A DNA stretch of 64,000 nt from Candidatus Aristotella avistercoris (GTDB lineage: Bacteria; Bacillota; Clostridia; Oscillospirales; Ruminococcaceae). Under the pieces are notes generated by a model, which was given only the letters and a program-made list of their open reading frames with translations, made no database searches and was not told the origin of the DNA. Where the stretch lies: positions 1-64,000 of the forward strand of contig CAJFOV010000007.1 in NCBI GenBank assembly GCA_904397835.1, written 5' to 3'. Of this stretch, positions 26,672 through 35,804 are shown one piece after another. The position numbers were made by a program, and so were the translations under genes. The stretch's first letter is position 1; each line of letters starts with the position of its first letter.

Positions 26672-27584
26672 CATGTTCCTCCAACGACGGCTGCCCCTTC
26701 GTCTGGGGGCGCCGGGGCTCCCCGGGCAGCTCCAGAGTGATGCGGCCGATTTTGCCGCTGCGGAACTCATCCAACACGGTGATGGCGGCCCGCTCGGTGT
26801 TGGCCTCGTTGCCGGGGAGCAGCATCCCCCGCCTTCTGGCGACCAGCTCCAGCAGGGCAGGTTCGTCCAATGTGTCCAGCTCCTCCGGCTGGATGCGGTA
26901 CCGCTGGCAGAGGAGCGGGCCATACCGCTCCCGCAGTTTGCCCAGCAGGCGCATGGCCAACAGTTCCAGATCCAGAATATCATCCTTGATGGCACCGGTG
27001 TATGCCAGATATTCCCCCACCTCCTGGTCGTCAAACTTGGGCCAGAGGACCCCGGGCATATCCAACAGCTCCAGGCCGCTGTCCAGCTTGACCCACTGTT
27101 TGCCCCGGGTGACGCCGGGCCGGTCCTCCACCTTGGTCCGCCGGCTCTTGGCCAGGCGGTTGATGAGGGAGGACTTGCCCGCGTTGGGAATGCCCACAAT
27201 CATGATGCGGATGGGCCGGCCCGCCATGCCCTTGCTGGCACGGCGCTGGAGCTCCTGCCCCATGACGCTGCGCACCGCCGGCACAAACTGCCCCAGGCCC
27301 TTGCCGCTCTTACAGTCCGTTGCCAGGGCAGTGATGCCCCGGCCCTTCAGATCCTCCAGCCAGGCGCGGGTGGCCTTTTCGTCGGCCTCATCGGCCTTGT
27401 TCAGCAGCACAACCCTGGGCTTTTTGCCAATGAGGCGGCCCAGCTCCGGGTTGCGGGAGCTCCTGGGGATGCGGGCGTCCCGCAGTTCCACCACCACATC
27501 CACCAGGGGCAGGCACTCCCGCATGAGGCGGCGGGTCTTGGCCATATGGCCGGGGAACCATTGAATGGAAGGCGCTTGCAGCAT
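26652..27584 (-). CDS. rbgA: RbgA/YlqF ribosome biogenesis GTPase
   Basis: Circularly permuted GTPase needed for a late step of 50S subunit maturation. In the 310 residues the G4 motif NKAD comes before G5 and then the P-loop GIPNAGKSS, followed by the switch GVTRGKQW and G3 DMPGVLWP; this order is diagnostic. The C-terminal domain binds rRNA. A strong AGGAGG precedes the ATG at 27584. It follows lepB but with a terminator between them, and it starts the rbgA-rnhB-yraN cluster. Confidence 0.95.
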   Translation of the reverse strand: MLQAPSIQWFPGHMAKTRRLMRECLPLVDVVVELRDARIPRSSRNPELGRLIGKKPRVVLLNKADEADEKATRAWLEDLKGRGITALATDCKSGKGLGQFVPAVRSVMGQELQRRASKGMAGRPIRIMIVGIPNAGKSSLINRLAKSRRTKVEDRPGVTRGKQWVKLDSGLELLDMPGVLWPKFDDQEVGEYLAYTGAIKDDILDLELLAMRLLGKLRERYGPLLCQRYRIQPEELDTLDEPALLELVARRRGMLLPGNEANTERAAITVLDEFRSGKIGRITLELPGEPRRPQTKGQPSLEEHDESAGL

Positions 27585-27613
27585 ACCAAAGGCCTCCTTT
27601 CTTTCTCTCAGTA

Positions 27614-27642
27614 TACAAAAATAGGGTGGGCACAGAGCCCAC
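27614..27642 (-). terminator. Terminator after lepB
   Basis: An eight-bp perfect stem (27622-27629 with 27635-27642) is followed on the minus strand by TATTTTTG. Confidence 0.8.
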
Positions 27643-27665
27643 CCCGTCCGGTTGTTTGAAGGCTG

Positions 27666-28265
27666 TTATAGGGCTCCGATCCGGTTGAAGGGATAGATGC
27701 GGAACACCACCTTGCCAAGGATATACTTGGTGTCCACCATGCCAATGTCACTGTGGCGGGAATCCTTGGAGTTGTTGCGGTTGTCCCCCAGGACAAAGAC
27801 ATGCCCCTGGGGCACAGTGGCCGGGAAGGTGATGCCGCTTGCACCGGGATACTGCAGGTAGGTCTTCTCTTTGATGTAATCCTCCTGCAGCAGCTGGCCA
27901 TCCACATAGACCTCGCCCTTTTCAAAGTCGATGTCCACCGTCTGGCCCTCTGTGGCGATAACCCGCTTGACCAGATGCTCCTGGACATCATCCTCCTGGG
28001 AGATGACCACAATATCCCCCGCCTCGGGCTGGTAGAAAAAGCTGGTGACCAACAACCGCTCCCCATTGTAGAGGGTGGGCTCCATGGACTGGCCCACCAC
28101 CCCTGCCGGCCGGATGAGCACGGTGCTGATGAGAATGACCGAGACCAAGCAGAGGACAATGACCTCCAGCCACTCAAAGATCTCCTTGGCCGCGCTGCTC
28201 TGTTCCAGCGCCCCCTGGGGACCGTCCGGGTCCACCGCTGGGGAGCATTGGCCCCAAGCTCTCAT
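27666..28265 (-). CDS. lepB: Signal peptidase I
   Basis: Membrane serine peptidase that removes signal peptides outside the cell membrane. The 199-residue protein has one N-terminal membrane helix (about residues 33-52), the nucleophile Ser60 in GQSMEPTL, the general-base Lys100 in LVKRVIATEGQ, and the GDNRNNSKDSR box. ATG 28265 lies eight bases after AGGAGG; the GTG at 28274 touches that site and is rejected. It lies between rplS and rbgA, but terminators flank it on both sides. Confidence 0.95.
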   Translation of the reverse strand: MRAWGQCSPAVDPDGPQGALEQSSAAKEIFEWLEVIVLCLVSVILISTVLIRPAGVVGQSMEPTLYNGERLLVTSFFYQPEAGDIVVISQEDDVQEHLVKRVIATEGQTVDIDFEKGEVYVDGQLLQEDYIKEKTYLQYPGASGITFPATVPQGHVFVLGDNRNNSKDSRHSDIGMVDTKYILGKVVFRIYPFNRIGAL

Positions 28266-28305
28266 GGCAAGCACCTCCTATCCAGCATAAAAAGGGGTAA
28301 AACAA

Positions 28306-28326
28306 CAAAAAGGGACCGCAGGTCCC
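28306..28326 (-). terminator. Terminator after rplS
   Basis: A six-bp stem (28312-28317 with 28321-28326, three-base loop) is followed on the minus strand by TTTTTG. Confidence 0.7.
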
Positions 28327-28343
28327 TCTTTGCCCTCTCGTTC

Positions 28344-28688
28344 TTACCGCAGCTGCTCCTTGACCTTGGCGGCCTTGCCAACCCGGTCACGCAGATAGTA
28401 CAGCTTGCTTCTGCGCACGCGACCCTTGCGGATCACTTCCACCTTGTCCACATTGGGGGAGTGCATGGGGAACACGCGCTCCACGCCGCAGCCATGGCTC
28501 AGGCGGCGGACCGTGAAGGTCTCAGAGATGCCGCCATGCTTCTTGGCAATGACAGTGCCCTCAAAGGCCTGGATTCTCTCCCGATCGCCCTCCTTGATCT
28601 TTACGTGGACACGCACCGTGTCGCCCACGTTGAACTGGGGCAGTTGCTCCTTCATGCAGTCCGAAACCATATGTTTCAGTGCATCCAT
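28344..28688 (-). CDS. rplS: Ribosomal protein L19
   Basis: 50S subunit protein at the 30S/50S interface. The 114 residues match L19 along their whole length, with [51 protein letters not shown] and the final [16 protein letters not shown] precedes the ATG. The strong promoter at 28814-28842 lies upstream. The usual partners rpsP, rimM and trmD are not in this window. Confidence 0.97.
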   Translation of the reverse strand: MDALKHMVSDCMKEQLPQFNVGDTVRVHVKIKEGDRERIQAFEGTVIAKKHGGISETFTVRRLSHGCGVERVFPMHSPNVDKVEVIRKGRVRRSKLYYLRDRVGKAAKVKEQLR

Positions 28689-28813
28689 TCTTGTTTCCTC
28701 CTTTTTGGTCAGACATTCTTACCATCCTGTGGCAGAGGACTGTCCGCTTCAATGTCAAATGATTTGGCATTAAACCCCACTGTGAAGTAACAGCGGTCAT
28801 TACATGCTTTAAT

Positions 28814-28842
28814 AGCATACCATACCGGGGCAAATTTTGCAA
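28814..28842 (-). promoter_or_regulatory. rplS promoter
   Basis: On the minus strand TTGCAA, 17 bases, TATGCT. The leader is about 120 bases long. No binding motif for a known ribosomal-protein autoregulator was recognised. Confidence 0.65.
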
Positions 28843-28847
28843 GGGAT

Positions 28848-29489
28848 CTACAAAAATTCCTCCAGACTTTCTGTCAAAATGGCCACCCGCTTGACGGAGA
28901 ACCAGGGCCGCTCCATCCCCTGGCGCTGAAAGAGGGCGTCCAACAGAAGCATGGGGTTGATGTTGGTGTGGATGCCTGTGGCGCACCGCAGGGTCAAATA
29001 CAGGGTATCCTCCCGCTGCTGGCAGTCCAACACCTGGACCAGCGGCTTGAGATCCACCTGCTGCTCCCCTTTCTTGCTCTTTTTGGTGACCAAAATTTGA
29101 TCCTGGGCCATCAGCTCTTGAAAGACCTGCAGCAGCGGGGCGCGAATCTCCACCAGATAGTCCCCCCAGGCGATCCGCTCCGGCTTCATCACCGGCTGGG
29201 CCACCCGGGTCACCTGAATGTCCCTGGGCAGGCAGGCATTGATGCGCGCCTTGACCTCCTCAAAGGGGATCTCCTGAAGCAGGCGCACATCCACCGATTC
29301 GCAGGTGCTCTCAAACCCCAGGGAGAGGGCCAGGGCATAGGTCATATACAGGTGGGGGTTAAAGCCCTCGGTGTGCCACAGGGGCAGTCCACTGCGCTGA
29401 AAGGCCCGGGCCATGCAGCGGTTCAGATCCAGGTGGGAAATATACTTGGCCCGGCCGGTCTTGGCAAAAAAGATACGGATATTAATCAA
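28848..29489 (-). CDS. TIGR03936/DUF2344 radical SAM-associated protein
   Basis: A 213-residue DUF2344 protein that almost always accompanies TIGR03960 radical SAM enzymes. Typical features are the start FAKTGRAKYISHLDLNRCMARAFQRSGLPLWHTEGFNPH, here split for reading as AKYISHLDL and SEGFNPH-like WHTEGFNPH, and the later TGIHTNINPMLLLDALF. Its biochemical role is not known; a link to tRNA or ribosome modification has been suggested for the pair. The ATG overlaps the stop of the upstream radical SAM gene by eight bases. Confidence 0.9.
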   Translation of the reverse strand: MINIRIFFAKTGRAKYISHLDLNRCMARAFQRSGLPLWHTEGFNPHLYMTYALALSLGFESTCESVDVRLLQEIPFEEVKARINACLPRDIQVTRVAQPVMKPERIAWGDYLVEIRAPLLQVFQELMAQDQILVTKKSKKGEQQVDLKPLVQVLDCQQREDTLYLTLRCATGIHTNINPMLLLDALFQRQGMERPWFSVKRVAILTESLEEFL

Positions 29490-31320
29490 AACATCTCCTC
29501 CCCAACAGCTTGTTGGCGCCGCAGCCGGAGCACTGCTGGCGGCAGTTCTTGGTGGTCAGGTTGGCGTGGGCGCGGCGGTTTTCCCGCACCATAAAGGCGT
29601 GGGAGACCCCATAGTCCAGGTGGCTCCAGGGGAGGATCTCCTCGTAGCTGCGCCGGCGGCTGGCGTAGAAGGCCGGGTCGATGCCGAACTTCTGGTAGGC
29701 CTGCTCCCAGCGATCCATGGAGAAAAACTCCGTCCAGCTGTCCAACCGGCTGCCCAAGCGCCAGGCCTCCTCCACCACGGGGCAGAGCCGCCGGTCCCCC
29801 CGGGCCAGCACCGCCTCCAGCACGCTGGTGGTGCTGTCGTGGTAGTTGATGCGGATCTTCTTGGAGGAGACCACCTCCAGCAGGCGCTTCTGCTTCTGCT
29901 GGAACTGCTCCTTGGTGTCCTGGGGCTCAAACTGGAAGGGGGTAAAGGGCTTTGGCACAAAGCAGGCCACGCTCACTGTCACCTGGACCCCCTTGCCCTT
30001 GGGTTTGTTGGGGTTTGCATAGTAGGCATCCACCACCTTTTGAGCCAGGTGGACAATGCCGTCGATGTCCTCCATGGTCTCAGTGGGCAAGCCCATCATA
30101 AAGTAGAGCTTAACGGAGGTATAGCCCCCCTCAAAGGCGGTGCGGCAGGTGTGCAGCACCTCCTCCTCGGTGACATTCTTGTTGATGACATCCCGCAGCC
30201 GCTGGGTGCCCGCCTCCGGGGCAAAGGTCAGGCCGCTCTTGCGCACCTTCTGCACCTTTTCCATCAGGGACTGGGAGAAGTTGTCCACCCGCAGGGAGGG
30301 CAGGGACAGGCTCACCTGATCCCGCTCAGACCAGGTGAGCATCTCGTCCAGCAGGGTCTCCAGCTGGGAGTAGTCGCTGGTGGACAGGGAGCTCAGGGAG
30401 ATCTCGTCATAGCCGGTGCTTTGGCACAGGTCATATCCATTTTTGTTCAGCGTTCCCGGTTCCTTCTCCCGGAAGGGACGGTAGATGAACCCCGCCTGGC
30501 AGAACCGGCAGCCCCGGATGCAGCCCCGGAGCACCTCGATCAGGGCCCGGTCGTGGACCGTCTCCACAAAGGGCACCACAAAGCTCTCCGGGTAGTAGAC
30601 CTTGTCCAGGTCCCGGATGATCCGCTTGTGGACCACCGCCGGAGCCCCATGGGTGGGGGTGATGGATTGGATGGTGCCGTCCTCCTGGTAGGCCACCTCG
30701 TAGAAGGCGGGCACATAGACCCCCTGGATCTGGGCGGCCTGTTCCAAATACTGCTCCTTGGTCCAGCCCTCTGCCTTGGCCCGCTGGTGCAGGTCGATGA
30801 GCTCCAGGTTCACCTCCTCCCCCTCCCCCAGGACGAACAGGTCGATAAAGTCCGCCAGAGGCTCCGGGTTGCAGGTGCAGGGCCCGCCTGCCATGACAAT
30901 GGGCCAGAGGCCCTTCCGGTCCGCCGATCGCACCGGAAGGCCCGCCAGATCCAGCATGTTCAGGACGGTGGTAAAGCACATCTCATATTGCAGGGTAAAA
31001 CCAATCATGTCAAAATTGGTGATGGGGTCCAGGCTCTCCAGCCCATAGAGAGGGATGCCGTTCTTGCGCATGAGCTGTTCCATGTCGTCTCCAGGGGCAA
31101 AGACCCGCTCGCACCAGATATCCTCCCGTGCATTTTTCAGGGAATAGAGGATCTTCATCCCCAGGTGGGACATGCCCACCTCATAGAGGTCGGGGAAGCA
31201 GAAGGCAAAGCGGGTCTTGACCATTTTGGGGTCCTTCACCACGCTGTTGAGCTCCCCACCGATGTATCGGGCAGGCTTTTGCACCTGCAGCAGGATTTTT
31301 TCCAGCTGTTCCTGTACCAT
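29482..31320 (-). CDS. TIGR03960 B12-binding-type radical SAM protein
   Basis: A 612-residue radical SAM enzyme with an N-terminal cobalamin-binding-like domain (FAFCFPDLYEVGMSHLG) and a radical SAM core whose 4Fe-4S ligands are in RGCIRGCRFCQAGF (C-x3-C-x2-C). A Cys cluster closes the protein (NCRQQCSGCGAN). Substrate unknown. ATG 31320 (MVQEQLEK) follows AAAGGAAG by six bases; the upstream ATG at 31350 has no site. In many clostridia this pair lies beside rng and rplU; here it does not. Confidence 0.92.
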   Translation of the reverse strand: MVQEQLEKILLQVQKPARYIGGELNSVVKDPKMVKTRFAFCFPDLYEVGMSHLGMKILYSLKNAREDIWCERVFAPGDDMEQLMRKNGIPLYGLESLDPITNFDMIGFTLQYEMCFTTVLNMLDLAGLPVRSADRKGLWPIVMAGGPCTCNPEPLADFIDLFVLGEGEEVNLELIDLHQRAKAEGWTKEQYLEQAAQIQGVYVPAFYEVAYQEDGTIQSITPTHGAPAVVHKRIIRDLDKVYYPESFVVPFVETVHDRALIEVLRGCIRGCRFCQAGFIYRPFREKEPGTLNKNGYDLCQSTGYDEISLSSLSTSDYSQLETLLDEMLTWSERDQVSLSLPSLRVDNFSQSLMEKVQKVRKSGLTFAPEAGTQRLRDVINKNVTEEEVLHTCRTAFEGGYTSVKLYFMMGLPTETMEDIDGIVHLAQKVVDAYYANPNKPKGKGVQVTVSVACFVPKPFTPFQFEPQDTKEQFQQKQKRLLEVVSSKKIRINYHDSTTSVLEAVLARGDRRLCPVVEEAWRLGSRLDSWTEFFSMDRWEQAYQKFGIDPAFYASRRRSYEEILPWSHLDYGVSHAFMVRENRRAHANLTTKNCRQQCSGCGANKLLGRRCFD

Positions 31321-31470
31321 GTATTTCTTCCTTTCGGATGATTTTTCCAACTATTTGGATCGCACATCGATGATAACATGAAAGAAGGCTCGTGAGAGCC
31401 GATTCCTTAAAATGTTACAATGTTCTAGGCGTCCGCGACGAAAATCCTTGTTTTCGAAGTGGGTAACGCT

Positions 31471-31499
31471 ATTATAGCATACAATCACAGAATTTGCAC
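31471..31499 (-). promoter_or_regulatory. Promoter of the radical SAM pair
   Basis: On the minus strand GTGCAA, 17 bases, TATAAT with an extended -10 (TGC). The leader of about 145 bases contains a short hairpin (GGCTC/GAGCC near 31388-31401) followed by TTCTTTC, possibly a weak attenuator. Confidence 0.5.
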
Positions 31500-31592
31500 A
31501 CCTCTCCCGCCAATCTTTCCAATGGCAAGATAGACAACCGCCCTGCAGGAAAGCCATCGTCCTGCAGAGTGGTTTATGCCGCTGTTCCATGG

Positions 31593-32516
31593 TTAAAACA
31601 GCCTGGTCTGATCCGACCGGCAGGAGGTGAGCACCTTTTCCACCAGGACATCCCCCTCCCCCGGCCGGCCCAGAAGCATGGGGGAATCTGGGTCATGACA
31701 CAGGGCGTTGTACCGGGCCTGGGCGCCACTTCTGGTGGCATAGCAGTACCGGCAGCCGTTGGTGCAGGTGTTGTAGACGCCAATGTCCACACTCTCCACA
31801 CAGCCGCAGCCGGGGCGCTGGCCAGCATCCCTCTTGCAGGTCAGGGGGCAGCCCAAAAGGCCCTCCAACCGCTTTTGGTCGATACAGGCCCCTGGCAGAA
31901 TGTCATAGGGAGCCAGGTCCATGGCTTCGCAGCAAGCCCGCAGCGTCAAGCCGTGGGCAGCGGCAATCTGGGACAGGCCTGCCGCCAGGCGCTCCATCTC
32001 CTGGGATGTGATGGGACGCATGCGGCCCCTCAGGTGGGGGTAGATGTCCACAAAGCTCAGGACACACTCGGCCACATAGCCGCTCAGCTGGTCACAGAGC
32101 CAGGCAAAGCGCTCCTCATGCCACTGGATGGTACACGTCTCATCCAGCAGGATGGGGTCGTACCGCCAGATCACCCGCTCCTTGCCAATCTGTGCTCCAA
32201 GGGATTGGAGGGTCCTGATCCGCTCACTAGTGGCGGGGAGATGCTCCTCCCAGTTGGGGCCATAGGGGGTCAGGGAATACTGGAACAGATAGGAATACCC
32301 CAATGCCCTGATCTCCTCCAGATGTGGCAGTAAGGAGGCCGGATGTTTGGTCCAAAAGACGATGGCATCCACCGTCTGTGGAGAAAAAATGAGGCGGGTC
32401 AGCCGGTGAGGTCGATAGGGGTTGGGAACCACCACCTCCCCTTGCCGCAGACGGCGGATCATCCACTCCCCATAGTGACAGGGAATGTCCGTACGGCGGC
32501 TTGCACTGAAGATCAC
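31593..32516 (-). CDS. DUF1848 radical SAM-like protein
   Basis: A 307-residue DUF1848 protein. The family start is VIFSASRRTDIPCHYGEWM, and the C-terminal part has a CxxxCxxC cluster (TCTNGCRYCYAT) like the 4Fe-4S motif of radical SAM enzymes, plus earlier Cys pairs CKRDAGQRPGCGC. Substrate unknown; the position of the Cys motif at the C-terminus is characteristic of the family. The start is GTG 32516, seven bases after GGAG; the frame extends 59 codons upstream without family similarity. It has its own promoter. Confidence 0.88.
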   Translation of the reverse strand: MIFSASRRTDIPCHYGEWMIRRLRQGEVVVPNPYRPHRLTRLIFSPQTVDAIVFWTKHPASLLPHLEEIRALGYSYLFQYSLTPYGPNWEEHLPATSERIRTLQSLGAQIGKERVIWRYDPILLDETCTIQWHEERFAWLCDQLSGYVAECVLSFVDIYPHLRGRMRPITSQEMERLAAGLSQIAAAHGLTLRACCEAMDLAPYDILPGACIDQKRLEGLLGCPLTCKRDAGQRPGCGCVESVDIGVYNTCTNGCRYCYATRSGAQARYNALCHDPDSPMLLGRPGEGDVLVEKVLTSCRSDQTRLF

Positions 32517-32663
32517 GGGACCTCTCCCTCCCTTCTCTGTCCATCGGCGTGGGTCCATCAAAGGATCCCTGGCCGCTATTTTGACGCCATGACCGGGTCC
32601 CACTCCAGCCCTCGCCAACTGCATGGGCTCAGGGGATGTCAGACAAAGATCATTTGTTCTTTT

Positions 32664-32693
32664 AGTATACCATTCGCTTCTCTGCACTGTCAA
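32664..32693 (-). promoter_or_regulatory. Promoter of the DUF1848 gene
   Basis: On the minus strand TTGACA, 18 bases, TATACT. Its location supports the GTG start at 32516. Confidence 0.65.
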
Positions 32694-32703
32694 CGGATTC
32701 TCC

Positions 32704-33279
32704 TCATGCCCGTCGCCAAATGAGCTGAATGGTTAAAAAGAGAGAGGCGCAGACCATACCATAGCCCCTCCCCCGCAGGGCCAGGGCAAAGCTCAACCCA
32801 TAGAGAAGGGCCAGTGCCAACCCTGTGACCAGATAGGCGGGCCACCAGCTGACGGCGCCCCGGCGCTCCATCCAGTAGTTCAAGGCCTGTCCCCCGTCCA
32901 AGGGGAGAATGGGCAAAAGATTAAACAGCCCCATCACCAGATTGATGGCGCTGGCCAATGCCCCGTTGGGCAGGCAGTAAAATATCCCCGCCAACAGGAG
33001 ATTCACCAGGGAGCCCGCCAGAACGATGGAGATCTCCTTGCCGTAGCTCAGGCGGGTAGTGGTGGGTGTGGTGATACCGATGCCAAAGGGGGTCAAGGTC
33101 AGGCCGGTGATCCGCTTGCCCCACAGGCAGAGGAGCAGTAGGTGCCCCAGCTCATGAAAGAGCATGGAGAAGATCAAAATTGGGGCCAGCTGAAACTGGT
33201 CTTGGAGCAAAAAGAGGGCCAGCATCAACAGAAAGAAGAAGGAGACCCGTATCCGCGCCCCCGCCAGTCGAAACTCCAT
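32704..33279 (-). CDS. M50 site-2-type protease, SpoIVFB-like
   Basis: Intramembrane zinc protease. In sporulation SpoIVFB cleaves pro-sigma-K; that role is inferred here from the neighbour. The 191-residue protein is strongly hydrophobic, with HELGH in the second membrane helix (His42, Glu43, His46) and NLLPILPLDGG carrying the third ligand Asp128. It lacks a CBS domain. ATG 33279 has AAGGAG 10 bases upstream, inside the preceding M23 gene, with which it shares 128 bases in another frame. Confidence 0.87.
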   Translation of the reverse strand: MEFRLAGARIRVSFFFLLMLALFLLQDQFQLAPILIFSMLFHELGHLLLLCLWGKRITGLTLTPFGIGITTPTTTRLSYGKEISIVLAGSLVNLLLAGIFYCLPNGALASAINLVMGLFNLLPILPLDGGQALNYWMERRGAVSWWPAYLVTGLALALLYGLSFALALRGRGYGMVCASLFLTIQLIWRRA

Positions 33280-33871
33280 CGGTCCAATACTCCTTCCATG
33301 TGGCCGGATTTTTGTGTTGGCCATTGACCCACAGCTCAAAGTGCAGGTGGTACCCGGTGGAGTTGCCGCTGGTGCCCACTTTGGCGATCTCCTGGCCCTG
33401 GGTCACCTGGTCCCCGGCCTTGACACTCAAAGAATTGCAGTGGTAGTAGCGGGTCTCCACCTGGTTTGGGTGTGTGATCTGGACATAGTTCCCCTTCTCC
33501 TCGTCGTATCCCGCCTGGGAGACGGCGCCATCCATCACCGCCAGAATGGGGGTGTCCTCGGCCGCGGCAATATCCACTCCCGTGTGGACCTCAGCCTGGC
33601 CGGTGATGGGGTTTTCCCGCGCCCCATAGGCAGAGGTGATGATCCCCTCCAGCGGGAGCACCTGCCCATTGACCACTGAGTATCCGGCGTTCTGGATCAG
33701 CGTGCCCTCTGAACACTGACTGGAGGAATCGTCCTGCCAAAAACAGCCCCGCAGCAGGAGGAACAGACCCACCAACAGCGTTGCAAACCCCACCAGGACC
33801 ATCTGCCGCAGAATTTTGACATTCCGCCGGACCCAGCGGCGGTGGCTGAGCCGTCGATTCCGTCTGGCCAA
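33152..33871 (-). CDS. Membrane-anchored M23/LytM-domain protein, SpoIVFA-like
   Basis: A 239-residue protein with a basic cytosolic N-terminus, one membrane helix (about 24-41) and an outer M23 domain that keeps the metal residues HTGVD (His96, Asp100) and HLHFE. SpoIVFA-type partners of SpoIVFB have this layout. About 43 residues follow the domain (GVSTGGGADTG onward) and are encoded where SpoIVFB starts in another frame. The tail may be non-conserved read-through. The start is TTG 33871 behind GGGGGGAG; a later start is possible. It could also be a SpoIIQ-type protein. Confidence 0.8.
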   Translation of the reverse strand: MARRNRRLSHRRWVRRNVKILRQMVLVGFATLLVGLFLLLRGCFWQDDSSSQCSEGTLIQNAGYSVVNGQVLPLEGIITSAYGARENPITGQAEVHTGVDIAAAEDTPILAVMDGAVSQAGYDEEKGNYVQITHPNQVETRYYHCNSLSVKAGDQVTQGQEIAKVGTSGNSTGYHLHFELWVNGQHKNPATWKEYWTDGVSTGGGADTGLLLLSVDAGPLFAPRPVSAGPNFDLLHALS

Positions 33872-34174
33872 ACTGCTCCCCCCTTGTTCTCTGATTTTAT
33901 TTCTATTCGTCCCGCCGCCGGTTGATTCCTTCCTTGGCGTTGATTGTGACCCTGGCGGTGCCCATGGAATCTAAAAAGTGGGACAGAATTGCAATGCAAA
34001 CCCTTCTGTCTTGATAAGCCCGCTCCCAGTGCGTCAGCGCAGGGGCGCAAGCTAACAACAACCTTTATCTCAGGATCAAAGCGATAAAAGGCGGCATCTC
34101 CAACTGGAGATGCCGCCTTTTGCGTTGCTTTCTCTGGATTGACTGGGATTGGGAGGAAGAGCCCTACGTTCTGC
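33872..34174. other. Gap upstream of the spoIVF-like pair
   Basis: A 303-base gap containing the terminator at 34086-34121. On the minus strand a short open frame ends in MGTARVTINAKEGINRRRDE just before a TAG near 33900; it has no ribosome site and no known match. No sigma-E consensus promoter is obvious. Confidence 0.35.
34086..34121 (-). terminator. Terminator of the NusG-II gene
   Basis: A perfect 16-bp stem (34086-34101 with 34106-34121) with A-rich and T-rich ends is followed on the minus strand by a T-containing tract. Confidence 0.8.
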
Positions 34175-34561
34175 CTAAGGGGCCTCCTCCACGGTGATCA
34201 CCAGCCGGTTGGGCATACAGACCGCCGTCTGATTCACCTGGGAGAGGAAGCCATACCCCTCACAGACATGATCTGGGCAGTCCACCTGTACAAAACGGAT
34301 CTGATGATCCTTGAGCTCCACCTTGGCCGTTCTTCCGGTGACTGGCTCCAGATCCACCAGGGTGGATTCCTCATAATCCCCCAGGTCAAAGGTCAAAACC
34401 ACCTGCCCATCCAACCAGACTTTGGCCACCGTTCCTGTCTCCTGCCGGCTCCTCTGTACCCAGAGCAGCACCAGACAGAGCACCACCACGGCGCACAGGA
34501 CAACCGCCAAAATGAGGTTCAGACGGCGGGAGGGTCTTTTTTCATCTTGATTCTGTTCCAT
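34175..34561 (-). CDS. Membrane-anchored NusG domain II protein
   Basis: A 128-residue protein with a basic cytosolic start (MEQNQDEKRPSRR), one membrane helix (about 14-35) and an outer NusG-II domain. Features of the domain are the LVDLEPVTGRTAKVELKDHQIRFVQVDCPDHVCEGYG region, with paired Cys in DCPDHVC, and the final PNRLVITVE. Such proteins often accompany electron-transfer or FMN-transfer genes, but none is adjacent here. Function unknown. ATG 34561 lies six bases after AAAGGAG. Confidence 0.83.
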   Translation of the reverse strand: MEQNQDEKRPSRRLNLILAVVLCAVVVLCLVLLWVQRSRQETGTVAKVWLDGQVVLTFDLGDYEESTLVDLEPVTGRTAKVELKDHQIRFVQVDCPDHVCEGYGFLSQVNQTAVCMPNRLVITVEEAP

Positions 34562-34894
34562 ACAGGGCTCCTTTCCTCTGATGGTCCGATTGTAACACGG
34601 CGAGGCATCCGCCTTCAACCCCTGTATTGGCGGGTCCGGAGACAGCGGGCACAGCAGAATCATCCAATCGGGTGACAAGGAACAGCCCCTCCGCACCCCA
34701 ATGCCAAAGCATCCCATTTTTATCGGTTACTTGAGAAAAGATTTCCTCCTTCAAAGGACTGCCCCTTTGGGCTCTTTTTATGATACAATAGATCCTGTTG
34801 CCACCGTGGTGTGTTTCCCATTTGATACGGAAAAAGGAACCAGTCCATCCGGCGGTACGCTCCCCCTGAAGACAGCTGGAGAGGAAGAATCCAC
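34562..34894. other. Gap between divergent NusG-II and TSUP genes
   Basis: A 333-base gap. A TACAAT with preceding GA (34785-34790) is a possible plus-strand -10 box, without a good -35. A four-bp GCCC/GGGC hairpin followed by TCTTTTT lies just before it. Nothing else is recognised. Confidence 0.3.
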
Positions 34895-35626
34895 ATGACA
34901 ATTCTATGGATCATTCTCGCAAATTTGGTGATTGGCGCCCTCATCGGGCTGACCGGCGTCGCCGGTTTTCTGCTGCCCATGCTCTATGTCTCCCTGGGAT
35001 ACGGGGTACAGGAGGCCCTGGCCTTGAGCTTTTTTGCCTTCTTCCTCTCTGGGACGCTGGGTTCCTACAACTACCACCGCAGCCGCCAGCTCAATCTGGC
35101 CAATGGCATGCGCTTGGGGATCCCCAGCCTGTTTGGTGCCATTCTAGGAGTCTGGCTCAACACCCGTATTGCAGAGGGTACGGTTCAAATTCTGCTCTAT
35201 CTGGTGGTTCTGCTCTCTGGCATCTCCATCCTGCTGCGGAAGGACCGGGACCGTGGAACCAGCACCTTCCCCACCCTGCCGGTGACAATTCTGCTGGGGT
35301 TTGCCTCCGCTGTCATCTGCGCCCTCTCCGGGGCGGGAGGTCCCGTTTTGGTCATGCCCCTTCTGGTGGTGTTGGGGGTCTCTGTGCGGGAGGCCATCGC
35401 TCTGGCTCTGTTTGACTCCATTTTTATTGCCATTCCCAGTGGGATCGGCTATCTGCTCGCCTGCGATGCCAGGGCACTGCTGCCCATATTGGCCCTCTCC
35501 GGCCTGGCCCATGCCATCGGCGTCTATGTGGCCAGCTGCTACAGCAACATGGTCCCCCAAGGGATCATCAAAAGGACCGTGGCGATCTGCTCCATTCTTC
35601 TCGCCCTCTACAAGCTGTTTTTTTGA
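34895..35626 (+). CDS. TSUP-family (TauE/SafE) membrane transporter
   Basis: A 243-residue integral membrane protein with about eight helices and the two-fold repeat of the TSUP family: LVIGALIGLTGVAGFLLPML in the first half and ASAVICALSGAGGPVLVMPLL in the second. The family exports or imports small sulfur-containing anions and other organic anions; the substrate cannot be told. AGAGGAAG precedes the ATG. A bidirectional hairpin follows at 35731-35760. Confidence 0.88.
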   Translation: MTILWIILANLVIGALIGLTGVAGFLLPMLYVSLGYGVQEALALSFFAFFLSGTLGSYNYHRSRQLNLANGMRLGIPSLFGAILGVWLNTRIAEGTVQILLYLVVLLSGISILLRKDRDRGTSTFPTLPVTILLGFASAVICALSGAGGPVLVMPLLVVLGVSVREAIALALFDSIFIAIPSGIGYLLACDARALLPILALSGLAHAIGVYVASCYSNMVPQGIIKRTVAICSILLALYKLFF

Positions 35627-35730
35627 GTGGACGAAAGGGGCCATACGACACGAGCCATCCATTGCAAACGAACAGGGCCAACCAGCCGCTTTTTACCGTC
35701 TGTTCAATCAGCGATACGCCTTTGAAGAAA

Positions 35731-35760
35731 ACAGGGCCAGTCCATGGGGACTGGCCCTGT
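35731..35760. terminator. Terminator between TSUP and ECF S genes
   Basis: A 13-bp perfect stem (35731-35743 with 35748-35760, four-base loop) lies between convergent genes. The T-run is better on the minus side (TTTTCTTC). Confidence 0.7.
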
Positions 35761-35804
35761 TCTACTGTGTCACAAATTTGGGGCAGGTACAATGCCTCTG
35801 TCTG

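Noticed and set aside
33900..34070. A 50-codon frame ending MGTARVTINAKEGINRRRDE
   Set aside because: It follows a stop and has no ribosome site or clear start, and I know of no matching family, so it is not called as a gene.
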